Counted from the stretch's first letter, positions 1 through 12,385 are shown. The stretch is DNA of 64,000 nt from Ectobius pallidus (GCA_964059195.1 CAXKWD010000008.1:41593502-41657501); one strand, 5' to 3'. The notes: generated by a model from the letters alone, not told the origin. Numbers and translations: made by a program.

Positions 1-995
1 CCTTTAACAGCAGTTGTACCCTTCCCAAAAGTAACATAACCACTTCAAGGCACAAGATTTTCAAATAACTCTTTCCTTGGAGACATGTGCTCGGTTGCAG
101 CTGAGTCCAGGAACCACTGATACCGCTTACTTGATGACAACAGAGCACACACACTGATGCATGTTACCACTAATTTTGTCAAGTTTTTCATTTCCACAGT
201 CATTAGCCCAATGTCCCATCTTACCACAATTCTTACATTTCACTGTCGGGCAATATTTCCTTATGTGACCAGACTGTTGGCACTTATAACAGATCTTGCT
301 TGTTGTAGTTCCTTCACTCTAGTTAGGCTTATTCTTATTGTAATTTTGCTTGATATGATTACTTTTGAAATACTTATTATTCCTGTCCTTCGCTGCCAGC
401 GCCACTGCATCAGTCTCTGACAGTACCTGTTGATGTCGTCGTCTCTCTTCGTCCAGCATTCTGCCTTTCACCAGTCTTGATGTCAAGTTGTCTTCCTTGT
501 GTACATTTTGAATAACACTTCATACTGATTTGCTGGTAACCCAGCCAGAAACAGATTTGCTATAATTTCATCAGACAACTGAATTCCTCCTCTACTCACT
601 TTCTTATTCAATCTTTGTATGCAGGCTGTGTACTCTTGCATGCTCTTATCTTCAGTTTTAGTAACATTTACCATTTCCTTCAAGGACTGCAATGCATGAA
701 ACTTTGTTGAGGTTGTATGTATTTCCTCCAAGATTTCCCAAGCTGTTTTTGCTAATTCACAATCTTCTATATCCAACAAAAAATCATCTCCTACAGTTCG
801 ATAAATGATTGAAAGTGCTTTCCTGTTGAGTCTTTGCTGATCGGGATTTAATGGAACACTGAACCCTGGATCAACTGGATTCCAACAATTCTTGTCGATC
901 ATGTACGCTTTCACTCTCAGATGCCATGCCTGATAACTTCCATTTGTTAGTTTCGGGATATTTGCCATTCCCGATTCCAATGGTTCGACCGCCAT
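1..995 (-). pseudogene. copia gag-protease reading frame, frameshifted
   Basis: The longest intact piece (995 down to 486, 170 codons) starts at ATG and is a copia-type Gag: it has an N-terminal NGSYQAWHLRVKAYM block and a central region of the UBN2 family typical of copia Gag. The frame is lost near 505-515. A neighbouring frame continues toward the nucleocapsid but has an in-frame TAG near 318. It then shows two CCHC knuckles, CYKCQQSGHIRKYC and CKNCGKMGHWANDC (about 235-290). It ends at TAA near 128. The protease active-site block WFLDSAATEHMS (about 80-115) lies in yet another frame. Two frameshifts and a stop mean the polyprotein cannot be made from this copy. Gag would package the element RNA and the protease would process the polyprotein in virus-like particles. 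Confidence 0.85.
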
Positions 996-1089
996 TTTGC
1001 ACGCTTACAATCTTCAGTCACAGTTCCAATCTGTTTCAATCAAAAACAGTATTATGATTATTCCAATCGCAGTAATTCTGGTATTCGTT

Positions 1090-1103
1090 CTGGGCCCATA
1101 ACC
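1090..1103 (-). other. copia primer-binding site
   Basis: The minus strand reads GGTTATGGGCCCAG immediately inside the LTR. This is the motif Drosophila copia uses to prime from an internal part of initiator methionine tRNA, as I recall it. It fixes both the LTR boundary and the orientation. Confidence 0.85.
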
Positions 1104-1575
1104 TGTTAGGCATTAACAGTGGAATTTATTGAAATAATCATATAAGTTACAGATTCACATTCACAGCAACTCATGACGATGTGACCACAGCCATTACTAC
1201 GCCATTACTAAACTGAGAAGAACAACGAACTACATACATAACATAAAACAAAACAAATACGTTGAGATACGACAATCATACCAACATCATATGACACCAC
1301 CATTATCTTCCTACAATAATCCTATTAAGAGTTATGACCAAAATAAGATGGGTCGAAAAACATCCAAAACCCAGGCCTTGTATTGTGCTGGTAACGCCCC
1401 CATGCCATTTCGGAACTCTGGGCCATGTTGTCTTTCATTCCCATCTTCTTACGATAACCCTATTGAAAGTTAAGCCCTAAATAAGATTAGGTAGGTAAAA
1501 CATCCAAAACCAGGGCTTGTGTTGTGCTGGTAGCACCCAATGCTATTTAGGAACTCTGGGCCATGTTGTTTAACA
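1104..1575 (-). repeat. copia 5' LTR with an internal ~136-bp duplication
   Basis: The ends are inverted, TGTTA...TAACA, directly abutting the primer-binding site, giving a 472-bp LTR. Inside it are two diverged tandem copies of a ~136-bp unit (about 1290-1430 and 1440-1568). Each contains the blocks CATCCAAAAC, TTGTGCTGGTA and CTGGGCCATGTTGT. The outer end is inferred from the terminal repeat, since the partner LTR lies outside the window. Confidence 0.7.
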
Positions 1576-2879
1576 TATAGTAAAAATCTGTATTAAATGT
1601 GAAATAAGTCTATGACAAGGTCTAGCACCTAAATTCACCTTGAGGTTACTTACAAATTAGCAAAGGTCATAAAAATTAGTAACTTATCCCTAAAATTAAT
1701 CAGAATAAAATCCCTAAGCAAAATCCTCACAAAATTTCTAAGGGGCTTAAAAATATATTATTATAGACAATATGACAAAGATTATTTCAAGCTATGCTTG
1801 TAACATAACCGCTTGCGCCAAGCTGCATTAAGTTCAAAGACTGAAACACAAAGCCATATTTGAATACGCCCTATACTTAGGTACGACCTGTTTGAGCACC
1901 TCTCTTTCCCCAAGATTATAAGTTTACTTATTCTGAGAACAAACATTCAGTACAAGAAACATAAATTACATAATACGTTGTGGTCATACTTCACATAATT
2001 AGATCAAGACAAACATGGGACTGCGTTTCATGGCCTCTTCACAAAGCAAGCCCAATGGTTCCAGTACATCGCTAACTGTACATCACTAGCATAAATTATA
2101 CTCAAGCGTAATGGACATGTTCAAAGTGATTAAACAAACTCACCAATAAAACCCCAGAGAGAAGCATAAAGCTTAAGGGACAAATTTAAAGAAATTTACA
2201 TGACAGAAACAGCAAACTTCCTCAGGGCCCCCAGAGCGATGGCACTTCACCATTTTTACAATCTCAACTCTTGACTGCTCTGTTCCGACTCCTTCCCGTG
2301 ACTGATCGCGTAGTCGCTGCATTCCAGAGAGCCTCAGCACGATGTCACAGGAAAATAAAGTTTAGAATGCACACATTGCAGTGAAAATAAATGTACCATT
2401 ATAGAACGCTACAAATGACAAGTGTGAAAGTTCATAAAAACACACTAATGTAAACACACAACGAAAATGGTCAAGAAGGAACATCTGTTTAACAATCGAT
2501 AGTGTTATTCTTATATGTACATTATTAGAGCGGCATCATGAAAGACAGCTAGGAGAAGATAGCCATTTTACTTGTCAACTCGTTGCATGCACTTTGTTAG
2601 TGAATCAGAAATTGTGACCCCTTGTCAGCTTACCCACCGATACCTTTCAACCCATCACTTGTTTCACCCATCGCTTCGTGTAATAGGCCCCTGGCTGAGA
2701 CTATACAGCACTCTTGATGATGCTCTGCTCTTTGGTGACTTCTAGCTCCAAAATTGTTATGAGCCAACCTCTCAAACATAGAACCTTGCTGAATTCCCAC
2801 GTATGGTTGGGTACAATTGCATACTCTATTTTCCAAAAGCCCTCTCTGTTTTAAGTGTTTTGGTGAGAAAAGCACATAC
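1576..2879. other. intron-like sequence, nothing recognised
   Basis: AT-rich sequence with no convincing coding frame, terminal repeat or RNA gene. It lies 3' of the last visible host exon, so it should be the next intron of that gene or, less likely, untranslated region. The short open frame at 2630-2875 on the minus strand runs through the splice donor and has no recognisable motif. Confidence 0.4.
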
Positions 2880-3056
2880 CATTGGACTGGTAGACCCTGG
2901 TGGTGCTGCAGGTCTACTCAATGTGACAGGGACAAGTTCCCCAGACGTAAGTTTTCCCAAAAGAGTGGATATTTCACTGCTCAGTTCCTCTCCTAGTCTC
3001 TCCTGGAGCCTTTCTGCACCACTGTTACTCATACTAAGCCCTTGGTCCAATAAACC
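2880..3056 (-). CDS. host gene exon C (helical-repeat protein, LRPPRC-like)
   Basis: This is the third visible exon of the minus-strand host gene: 177 nt, 59 codons, phase 0 at both ends. The acceptor is a long pyrimidine tract ending TTTCTCCTTTCAG and the donor is ATG followed by GTATGT. It begins GLLDQGLSMSNSGAERLQER, continues with the helical GEELSSEISTLLGKL, and ends in a proline- and serine-rich stretch (RPAAPPGSTSP). It joins the exon at 39412-39668 without changing frame, so the combined protein reads ...RIEAILK then GLLDQG.... The call as coding is strong because of the splice sites and phase agreement. The family assignment (mitochondrial RNA-binding PPR protein of the LRPPRC/bsf type) is tentative. 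The rest of the gene downstream is not in the window. Confidence 0.72.
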
Positions 3057-3223
3057 CTGAAAGGAGAAAGAAAATTGTTATATGCCAATCACTCCTGGAA
3101 AAGCTTCCAAAAATAATCACTTCTAATAAATTTAACAAAGATTGTTTTAATCAACCTATATACATAAAATTATAAGATTCATATGACTGTAACTGTACCC
3201 TTTTTAAAAATTAAACAACAATA

Positions 3224-3472
3224 TGGTCGGTACAACGCCAAAGTGAACTAAGCGCCAATTGTCAAAATATAGACTATTGGTAGTCCATGGTGCAGATTTT
3301 GATATCCTACGGTCTGCAATAACGAACTAAGCGATACTACGATAGTAAAATCAGTTGAGAAAAAAGGAAATTTCGTTTTGATCAAGATTTTTTTACAACA
3401 CTCAAACTTCAACTTCAGTTTTCTCAAAATATGGAGTTTGGCGCTTAGTTCACTTTGGCGTTGTACCGACCA
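3224..3472. mobile_element. 249-bp MITE with 35-bp terminal inverted repeats
   Basis: Bases 3221-3258 are an exact reverse complement of 3438-3475. The repeat begins TGGTCGGTACAACGCC and is flanked by TA on each side, as in Tc1/mariner-type insertions. There is no coding capacity; the open frame seen on the minus strand is incidental. Confidence 0.8.
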
Positions 3473-3519
3473 TATACGATAATATATTACGTGGGATTTT
3501 TTACAGTGAAGTGGTACTA

Positions 3520-3669
3520 TAAATAATGTAGTATATGGTCGGTTGTTTAAACTCAAACTTCACTTACTTGTTTCTTTTTAAGAATCATCTGATCGAAATC
3601 ATGATTCTTAAAAAGAAACAAGTAAGTGAAGTTTGAGTTTAAACAACCGACCATATACTACATTATTTA
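3520..3669. repeat. perfect 69-bp-arm palindrome around a TGGTCGG-ended element
   Basis: Arms 3520-3588 and 3601-3669 are exact reverse complements separated by 12 bases. Within them 3536-3653 looks like a relative of the preceding MITE (same TGGTCGG end next to TA). The symmetry continues about 16 bases past those ends into flanking sequence, so this is not simply a transposon with long terminal repeats. Confidence 0.8.
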
Positions 3670-3852
3670 ACAATATACGATTTTTATTGTACTGAGAAAA
3701 GTTACTTGAGATGTCGAACAGTTCTGAGACTGGTCACTTTCCCAACAGATATCTTAAAATACAATAACACATAATTGGTAGAGTTGTGTGTAGGCATAGG
3801 GAAGGGGCTGCAAAAGTATGTTCTGTTATTATAGTTCACATTCAGTAAAACA

Positions 3853-3853
3853 G

Positions 3854-3887
<34 letters not shown>
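3853..3887. repeat. (TAA)n microsatellite
   Basis: Uninterrupted TAA repeats, about eleven units. Confidence 0.95.
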
Positions 3888-4492
3888 GGGATGGGTCGAA
3901 ACCAGATTTTCTCGATACTCGATACCGATACATGATTTCTTCCTAGATACTCGATACCGTCAACATTTCCAGTTTTAATAAATAGGTAAATTAAAAGTTG
4001 AGAGAACTGTGTAATACCAACTAAATTAAATAAGTGTGCATATTTAATGAGACAAAATTTAATATCATCAGTAGCCTATAATTATTTTTAAACTCTACAT
4101 TAAAACTAAAATTAGTTTTTGAAACAGTCCAGTTACAAGTTTTTGATCAAATATTACAATGGGGTTTGGACAGTCAGCTTGGTTGTTGGTTGTTATTGAA
4201 ACGTTTGACAGGAAACGAAATAAATAAGAAACTCTTCTGTTTGGATTTTAAAAGTCGGAAAGTCTTTATTTATGACTAGACAAAAGTCACAGAGTGGTTT
4301 TCTCCATTTCAAGGAGAAATAGAAGTATTTACCATAGTTAGTAGATTACTAAAAGCAGAAATAGATACTGCATTTCCTTAAATTGCAGAATTACCAAAGT
4401 ATCGAAAAAGTACCAAGTGAGTTTTCTAAAGTATTGCTCGATGCTGATACCATGCAAGTATCGAGAATATCGAGGTATTGAAAGTATCGAGG
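3888..4492. mobile_element. possible non-autonomous element between two TAA microsatellites
   Basis: Starts GGGATGGGTCGAAACC and carries several copies of CTCGATACTCGATACC. Its right end carries the inverse motif AGTATCGAGAATATCGAGG. The density of TATCGA motifs at both ends resembles the subterminal repeats of hAT-derived elements. I could not find clean terminal repeats or a target duplication. Confidence 0.35.
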
Positions 4493-4516
4493 AATAATAA
4501 TAATAATAATAATAGT
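4493..4516. repeat. (TAA)n microsatellite
   Basis: Short run of TAA units followed by imperfect repeats. Confidence 0.8.
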
Positions 4517-4922
4517 AATATTAATATCTTGCCATCACTATTAACTTTTTTCATCCCTTTTCATATCCTAACACCTCAAAATTATTTAGTTCTTATCCTT
4601 ATCATACGAAATTCACTAAGCAGACAAGCTGTGCTTAAAATTTTATAAGTAGACAAGCTGCATTTGTAGAACTGAATTGCTTACTACCATTAATTCCTCA
4701 AATTTCTACCTTTCAATTACATCTCAAATTGTCTTTGCTTAAACTGCTTACACATCACTCCTCCATAAATGTCAATTGAGCACTGTGCTTTATTTCAAGC
4801 CATAAGTTTCTTTTTATTTATTCTTTTATTTTATTCCTTCTATCTTTCCTTCTTTAATTCAATACCCCATGTATCCCCTCCCCCCTGGTTTAGTTCCTAT
4901 CCTTTCCATATAAAGTACGCTA

Positions 4923-5086
4923 CAGTGCTTTTCAAATGGGAAGCGTTTTGTTCTTCCTCTTGCTTAGATACGCAGTCCAATCAGAGACAGCGAGACGGAA
5001 GGAAGATCCTTCCTGATAGCGGTACTCCTTTAGCTCGTACACGTGATTGGCGGTGAAGGAAAACACTTCCCATTTGGAAATTACTG
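4923..5086. mobile_element. 164-bp MITE, TA target duplication
   Basis: The ends are inverted repeats, CAGTGCTTTTCAAATGGGAAG-like on the left and CTTCCCATTTGGAAATTACTG on the right, each next to TA. No coding capacity. Confidence 0.75.
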
Positions 5087-5340
5087 TAAATAGAAATTCT
5101 GCACTTATATGAAATTTACTAAATGAGACAGTATACAATCTTTCATGACTTATGCCAAACTGTTCCTCACATGAGGTTCAAGAACGTTCTAATGGCTCTT
5201 GCAAACAATGCTTCTATATCATTGAAGAATTCTATGAATCTAATGTGAACACTCTGAACTTTTAGTTTTAAGTTTGACCATGTCCATAGCAACTGTAATT
5301 GTTTAATGACAATAAAGAATTATTATTATTTTATATTACA

Positions 5341-5854
5341 AGGGTCATTTCAAAAGTTCTGTAGACTGAAAGATAAAATGGAAGAAAATAATTTATTTTT
5401 TAAAATACCTTTACAGGCCTTCAATATAATCTTCATTCTTGCTTGTGACAGCTTCCCAACATTTTGGCAATTTTTTTATTCTGGATAGGGCACCTTCACT
5501 GTTGAGCTGTCTGATTACTCAGGTCGCCTCACTGGAAGCTTCATCAATTGTAACAAAACGTTTTCCAAGTCTATGGATGGGAAAGACTTCCAAACCCATC
5601 ATACAGTCCTGATTTGAGCCCACCAGACTTGATTTGTTTCCCAATTTGAGATGATGCTTACAGTGAGGTGACCTGAGTAATCAGACAGCTCAACAATGAA
5701 GGTGCCCTATCCGGAATGCAAAATTTTCCAAAATGTTGGGAAGCTTTCATAAGCAAGAACGAAGATCATATTGAAGGCCTGTAAAGATATTTTGTAAAAT
5801 GAATTATTTTCATTAATTTTATCTTACAGTGTGCAGAACTTTTGATATGACCCT
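5341..5854. mobile_element. foldback element derived from a mariner transposon
   Basis: The outer ends are inverted repeats (AGGGTCATTTCAAAAGTTCT at left; AGAACTTTTGATATGACCCT at right). An inner inverted pair carries a transposase fragment, GCACCTTCACTGTTGAGCTG on one side and its complement on the other. The sequence between them encodes a YSPDLSPPD-like motif, which follows the second catalytic aspartate in mariner transposases. So two opposed copies of the 3' part of a mariner gene lie around a short centre. No functional transposase remains. Confidence 0.7.
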
Positions 5855-5880
5855 CATATTATTGTTATTATTAGTATTAC

Positions 5881-5883
<3 letters not shown>

Positions 5884-5933
<50 letters not shown>
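5884..5933. repeat. (TTA)n microsatellite
   Basis: About sixteen uninterrupted ATT/TTA units just outside the foldback element. Confidence 0.95.
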
Positions 5934-5934
<1 letters not shown>

Positions 5935-7171
5935 GTCAGCTATGGAAGCCTTCATTGATCAATAGGCCTATGCATGTAGCCTACATTGTCTAGTAAGAAC
6001 ATTCCAAAGGTGAATGACAATATTAATTTGTTGCAGACATGATGTGTAATTTGTCTGCGTTTAAAGACTAGTTTACATGATGACACTAAATTTCGTAACT
6101 ACTTTCATGAAAGTGATTTTGTGAAACTAATTAAACCCGTTTTCTTCAAAACTAATTCCAGCACAACCCCACATTTCATCTTATTTCTAAAGTTCTAGTT
6201 GCTGAAATCCCATATGCATATTTAAAACACGTATGAATCCAGGCATTTCACAGTTTCCTCACTTCCCACTTCACTTTACAAAACGCGAACAAGATAAATA
6301 AGCGGTATAACCTCAAAATTACTATTATAGTTTGTCGCCAGTACATCTCGCGCTTGTACATTCAAGTAAAAAACAGTTGCGAAACTTAGTTACGAAACCT
6401 AATTTTGTAGTAAACTAGCCTTAAGGAAACCAGGCCACATACTTGTTTTTAAAAACATCTGATGTGAAAGTCACATAACTTCCTCTGCCCAAATAAAAGT
6501 TAGCAGTATTCACACATCCTTGTATAGAATCCCAAGACACCATTTTATGCTAATTATGCTATAAATACCTCATAGCCCCTTCTTTGAATGTGTGGTGGAG
6601 TTAAATCTGACGACCATATTTCTTATACCCGTGCGGCGGCCAGCGTTTTTGTTTTGTTTTTTTGCCTTGCCCTGCCCTCTTGCGGCTGGCAGGGGTGGTG
6701 AGGTTTACCTTGTTGTTTCACCAGAACGTGTGTAGCTACGTGACTATGTGCTCATCTCCTGGACTCGCCCGGCATTCGGTGAGTGAATGGAATTCTCCAG
6801 TATATTACAGGATGTGCCTTCTGCTCAGAGTTGAAGCTTCACTTACCTATTTCATTTCAGTATGTCCTAAAAAAGTCTTTTGGGCGCCTTAAGTGCATTT
6901 CGCTGACTTGCCAGACATCAACATTATTACATATAGTTCTGATAGGTCATGCATTTAATTAAATTCAGGTGATTTGGTTACTGAGATAACCTTTAGATGA
7001 ATTTATGGTGGATATTTTGTGTCACTATATGTGCTTGCCTAGCGGCAATGATTTGGTACTATGATCGCAGTTATCTTGCCTTAGATCTGTAAACTATCCT
7101 GCCATAGGGCGTTTCAGAATTAGGCTCAGTATATTTATTATGCGAACAATTTTACTCTGTTGATTGGAGTA
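5934..7171. other. intronic sequence, nothing recognised
   Basis: AT-rich, with a locally GC-richer patch (about 6620-6790). No coding frame with a recognisable motif, no terminal repeats and no RNA gene seen. Confidence 0.4.
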
Positions 7172-9755
7172 GGGTCAATCCATTAGAAATGAACCAGGCC
7201 AAGTTGCTCGACATGTTTGATTTTCCTAATTTTTTTACCAGTTATTTCCCAACTAAAGGTGAGTTCAAAACTATGGTAAAAAAAATTTTTAGGCTCATAA
7301 ATTTTTTTTGCGGGCCATTTTAAGTTGGCATTGTAACTGTATTTCAGCCAAAAACATGTTTTGCACAAATTTATGTAACTGTGTTATTAATTTTATAGAT
7401 AACAAGACAAAATAAAGACCAAAATTATCAGAATGAAATGCTCTACATTTTTTTAACACAATATTACCTAAGTACTGAGGAAAGTGAAGCAAAAACTTCA
7501 CAACTACAAATAGAAAATTGACTTAAAACGGGAGTTTTAGTGCCGCAAAATTATTAGAAGGAAGAAAGACTCGCCCTTAATTTTTTTTTTCTTATATAGA
7601 TCTACTATAGGACTATTTGCTGTAGAAGTTTCCAGCTTGAGAAATTTGCTGTTTTTTTTATACAATTATTCAAAAATACCCAAAAGCGTATTTTGGTATT
7701 ATTTGAAGTAGAATATCTCAAAAGGGCCTGAGTGAAAAATTATGAAATTTATACAGATAGCACCTCTTTATGATATAAAGATGTGATACAAATTTGGTGA
7801 CTGAGACTCAACTGGTTCCAAAGTTATAATGCATCTAAGTTGACCATAACTGCAAAATATGCACCGAAATTTCAACACTCTTCAAAGCTTTGAGGAAATT
7901 ATAAATTTGTCATGCTAACTGATGAAATGTAGCCTACATATACAACTCTTTTGTGTAACAAACTTAGGCTCACAAAAATTTTATATTTAAAATTGTGAAT
8001 TTTTACTATTAAATTATCGTTTAATTTTGTGTGCCTATACGCAATTTTTTACCAAATTCAAAGCACTGTTACTCTGGAACCAGTTGAGTCTCAGTCGCCA
8101 AATTTTTATCACATTTTTATGTTATAAAGAGGTGTTACCTGTATAAATTTCATAATTTTTCACTCAAGCCCTTTTGAGATATTAAACTTCAAATATTGCC
8201 AAAATACGATTTTGGGCATTTTTTTGAAAAATTGTATTAAAAAATAGCAAAGTTCTCAACCTTGAAACTTCTACAGTTCTATAGTAGATCTATGTAAGAA
8301 CAAAAAAATTAAAGGCGAGTCTTTCTTCCTTGTAATAATTTTGCAGCACTAAAACTCCCATTTTATGTTAATTTACAATTTGTAGTTGTGAGTTTTTTTC
8401 TTCACTTTCCTCACTAATTAGGTTAACGTTATGTTAGAACAAAAATCTAGAGCATTCATTCTGATCATTTTGGTTTTTATTTTGTCTTGTTATCTATAAA
8501 ATTAACAGAGTTACATACATTGGGCAAAACAAGTTTCCGGCTGAAAAACTGTTAGAAAGCAAACTTAAAATGGCCGCCAAGAAAAAAGTATGAGCCTAAA
8601 AGATGTTTTACCCTAGTTTTGAACTCACGTAATATTGGGGAGTAACTGGAGAAAAAAATTAGGAAAATAAAAAATGTTGACCAAAAAATTTTATTCAATT
8701 TGGTTCATTTCTAATGGATTTCTATTTTGGTATTATATGAAGTAGAATATCTCAGAAGGGCCTGAGTGAAAATTATGAAATTTCTACACATAACACCTCC
8801 TTATGATATAAAAATGTGATAAAAATTTGGTGACTGGTTCCAGAGTTACAGTGCATCGAAGTTGGCCAAAAATTGCAAACTAAGCACCGAAATTTCAACG
8901 GTCTTCAACGCTTTGAGGAAATTATAAATTTGTCATGCTAACTGATGAAATGTAGCCTACATGTACAACTCTTTTGTGTGACATACTTAGGTTCACTAAA
9001 ATTTTGTATTTAAAATTACAATGTTAATTTTTACTATTAAATTACCGTTAAAATTTGTGTGCGTATAATGCAATTCTTGGCCAAATTTGATGCATTGTAA
9101 CTCGGGAACCAGTTGAGTCTCAGTCACTAAATTTTTATCACATCTTTATATCATAAGGAGGTGTTACCTGCATAAATTTCGTAATTTTTCACTTACGCCC
9201 TTTTGAGATATTCTACTTCAAATATTGCCAAAATAGGATTTGGGGCATTTTTTAAAAATTGTATAAAAAAAACAAAGTTCTCACTCAAGCTTGAAACTTC
9301 TACAGCGAGTAGTCCTATAGTAGATCTACACATGAAAAAAAAATTAAGGGTGAGTCTTTCTTCCTTTTAATAATTTTGCGGCACTAAAACTCCCGTTTTA
9401 AGTTAATTTTTAATTTGTAGTTGTGAATATTTTTCTTCACTTTCCTCACTAGTTAGGTAATATCATGTTAGAACAAAAATGTAGAGCATTTCATTCTGAT
9501 AATTTTGGTCTTTATTTTGTCTTGTTACCTATAAAATTAACAGAATTACATAAATTTGTGCCGAAATTTCGGCCGAAAAATGGTTACAAAGCAAACTTAA
9601 AATGGCCGGCAAAAGAAAAGTATGAGCCTAATTTTTTTTTACCATAGTTTTGAACTCACCTTTAGTTGGGAAATAACTGGTAAAAAAATTAGGAAAATCC
9701 AAAATGTCGAGCAGCAGCTTTTATTAAATTTGGTTCATTTCTAATGGGTTGACCC
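7172..9755. mobile_element. 2.6-kb foldback element with nested second copy
   Basis: The ends are inverted repeats: GGGTCAATCCATTAGAAATG at left, and CATTTCTAATGGGTTGACCC at right. Both flanks show AGTA, a possible 4-bp target duplication. The left arm (about 7172-7900) is mirrored at about 8000-8720. Immediately after, at about 8722, a second, left-truncated copy begins and is mirrored to the right end. Shared blocks include GAGTTCAAAACTATGGTAAA, AGTAGAATATCTCA and GGTTCCAGAGTTACAG-like sequence. No coding region was found, so it is non-autonomous. The superfamily is undetermined. Confidence 0.75.
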
Positions 9756-10166
9756 AGTAGCATTCCCTTGATAAATGGATTGGTCATAGTAAGGTTATTG
9801 TAGGTTTGCCATTAATTGGGTATACCTTTTCTTTTCGATATTTTGCTCTGTCTAGTGTCATGCATTATATATTTGCTCACTTAAATTTTTCCATTCTGGT
9901 ATGGATGTTTAGTGTGTGCGTAGCAACCACCATATTGTCCTATAACAAGAATCTCTGTAAGTCAACAAGTGCATTCCGTGCCCGATCTATTTATAGCCTT
10001 TGATGTCGCTATCTTAATATAGATTATTCTTATGACTATATAGTGTGCTGTTGTCAGACAGATTTTGGCCTTCATCAATTTACGCTGGTGCCAGTCATTT
10101 CAAGATTTGTTTAGCTTATGTATATATTCTTTCTAGTAGAAAAATTCTTGTATTGCAAAGCCCATT

Positions 10167-10520
10167 TTCTAAATTACTTACGTACATTTTGAATTCCAGA
10201 TAAAATTACGAATTATTCCTTGCGTAATAGAAGTCATTTTATATAACTTATACCTTGTTGGCAATCATATTATATGAATATATAGTTTCTAAATTATTTA
10301 CGCACATTTTGAATTTCAGATAAAATTGCAAATTATTCCTTTCGTTATAGAAGTTCATTTATATAACTTATACCTTGATAGCAATCATAGTACATGAATA
10401 TATGAATATATAATTTTTAAATTATTTACGCACATTTTGAATTTCAAATAAAATTGCTAATTATACCTTTTGTAATAGAAGTTCATTGATATAACTTATA
10501 CCCTGTTGGCAATTATTTGA
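10167..10520. repeat. three tandem copies of a ~120-bp unit
   Basis: Blocks beginning near 10167, 10287 and 10413 share TACATTTTGAATT, AATAGAAGTTCATT-like and ATAACTTATACC motifs in the same order and orientation. The copies are diverged by small changes. Confidence 0.85.
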
Positions 10521-11410
10521 AGAGTTATTTAGAACATTATATGCATATATAATTCCCAAGTATTTCCTTATATTTGGAATATCTGTAGGCTAATGCTATT
10601 AACTTACAGTATTTCTGTTAAAACGAGGTCAGTTTTCATGAGCTGTGCTTTCTAACTAATGACATAAAGAGTTTCTTAGGCCTTCACTTGAATATATATA
10701 TATATGCAGTGATGGGAAGTAATTGAGTAAAAGTAATCGGATTATAGTAACGATTCCTTTTTTGGTCCCATTTACTTGTAATCGTTACTTTTTAAAAGAT
10801 GTAATTTTTACTCGTAATTTACTTCTGGAAATAAAATTGTAATCGTTACATTTTAGTAATCGAAAAGTATCGAATTGAGAATTTGGTAATGTTGCTTTCT
10901 TCTACTCGCTGGCAGTCGCGGTGAACTTTGCATTATTTTTAAAGCAAACATAAAGCGCTTTACAGCTGTTGACACATCGCTGTATGATCGTTGCAGCGGT
11001 GGTGAAGCGAAGTCAGATTTGGCTTTACGGGTTTTTGCTGCATGGACTATCAGCCGTTCTTTTTTACACTTTAGTTTGCTGCAGCGAAACTGTAGCAATT
11101 TACGCAGCGATGCGACATTCAACATGACAAGACAGCATTTCTGAGGAAAAACGTAGCAATGCGACATCAGCTGAGATGAGCGGAAGTCGAATGTATTTTG
11201 TGTGGTTTTTTTTTTTTTCAATGGCGACCACAGCCAGACCAATTTATGGGGCGCGATACTTCATTTAATTAGATTTCTGTACAGTTTCCATTTATTTCAA
11301 GACGTGTTCAAGAAATTAAAATTGCTGCTCTCAACCTATAACATTTATTTATATATCTTTCTTTCAAAAGAAGGTTATTAGACCATGGGCTGCCAATATG
11401 AAACCCTCCC

Positions 11411-12385
11411 CACCCCCCGTGGGAATTTCCGACACATATATTTTTTTGTTGGTATTGTCATCTAGTTTAAGATTTTAGTTGTTTGCCCCTTATCAATTAC
11501 AGCATTTAGCCGGAAACCCCGGAAAACCCTGGAAATTCGCAGAAAATGAATTTGTTTTAATTTTTCATTGTTCTTTGCTCCTAATATTCCCAGGGAATTT
11601 CTGACTCACACATTTTTGTTGGTATTGGCATATAGTTTAATGCTCCAGTTGTTTGCCCCTTACAAAATACAACATATCCCCGGAAAGCCCGGAAAACCAC
11701 GTATATACGGAGAAAATTACTATGTTTTATTTTTTAAATCTTTGTTCTTTGCACCTAATATTTAAAGGGAATTTCTGACTTACATGTTTTTTTGTTGGCA
11801 TTACCATCTAGATTAAGGTTTCAGTTGTTTGCCCCTTATCAATTACAGTATATCCCCGGAAAACACCGAAAATCCGGAAATTTGGAAATCCGGAGAAAGG
11901 GACTTCGTTTTATTTTTTAAAAATCTTAGTTCTTTGCTCCTAGTATTCAAAGGGAATTGGTGAACCATATGTTTTTGTGTTGGTATTCCCATATAGATTA
12001 AGGTTCCAGTTGTTTGCCCCTTACCAATTACAGCATATCCCCGGAAACCCCGGAAAACCACGTATATACGGAGAAAATTACTATGTATTATTTTTTAAAT
12101 CTTTGTTCTTTGCTCCTAATATTCCCAGGGAATTTCTGACTCTGTTTTTTTGTTGGTATTGCCATCTAGTTTAAGGTTTAAGTTGTTTTCCCCTTACCAA
12201 TTACAGCATATCAACGTAAACCCTGAAAACCACGAAAATCCGCAGAAAATGAGATTGTTTTAATATTTTTTTAATATTTGCTCTTCGATACTAATATTCC
12301 CAGGGAATTTCTGAATCACATAATTTTTGTTGCTATTGCCATATAGTTTAAGGTTTCAGTTGTTTTCCCCTTACCAATTACAGCA
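11411..12385 (+). repeat. left array of ~176-bp repeats inside the foldback hAT
   Basis: Six units. Each contains GGGAATTTCTGAC, TTGTTGGTATTG, GTTTGCCCCTTA, AATTACAGCATAT, a CCGGAAACCCCGGAAAACC motif and TCTTTGTTCTTTGC. The outermost unit begins CCGTGGGAATTTCC and is mirrored at the far end of the right array. Confidence 0.9.

Larger units (their letters stand above)
1..1575 (-). mobile_element. Ty1/copia LTR retrotransposon, 5' part, cut by the window edge
   Basis: On the minus strand the order is LTR, primer-binding site, leader, gag, two zinc knuckles, then the start of an aspartic protease, which is the copia arrangement. The element continues beyond position 1, so integrase, reverse transcriptase and the second LTR are not visible. 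The coding part is broken, so this copy is probably dead. A target duplication cannot be checked; the host bases next to the LTR are TATAG at 1576-1580. Confidence 0.85.

Noticed and set aside
2630..2875. 81-codon frame as the next host exon
   Set aside because: It begins inside the intron after the GTATGT donor, and I could not find an acceptor or a phase-matched continuation.
10853..11242. 129-codon frame on the minus strand near the left end of the foldback hAT, as its transposase
   Set aside because: No BED finger, DDE/RNase-H or hAT dimerisation motifs; composition looks noncoding.
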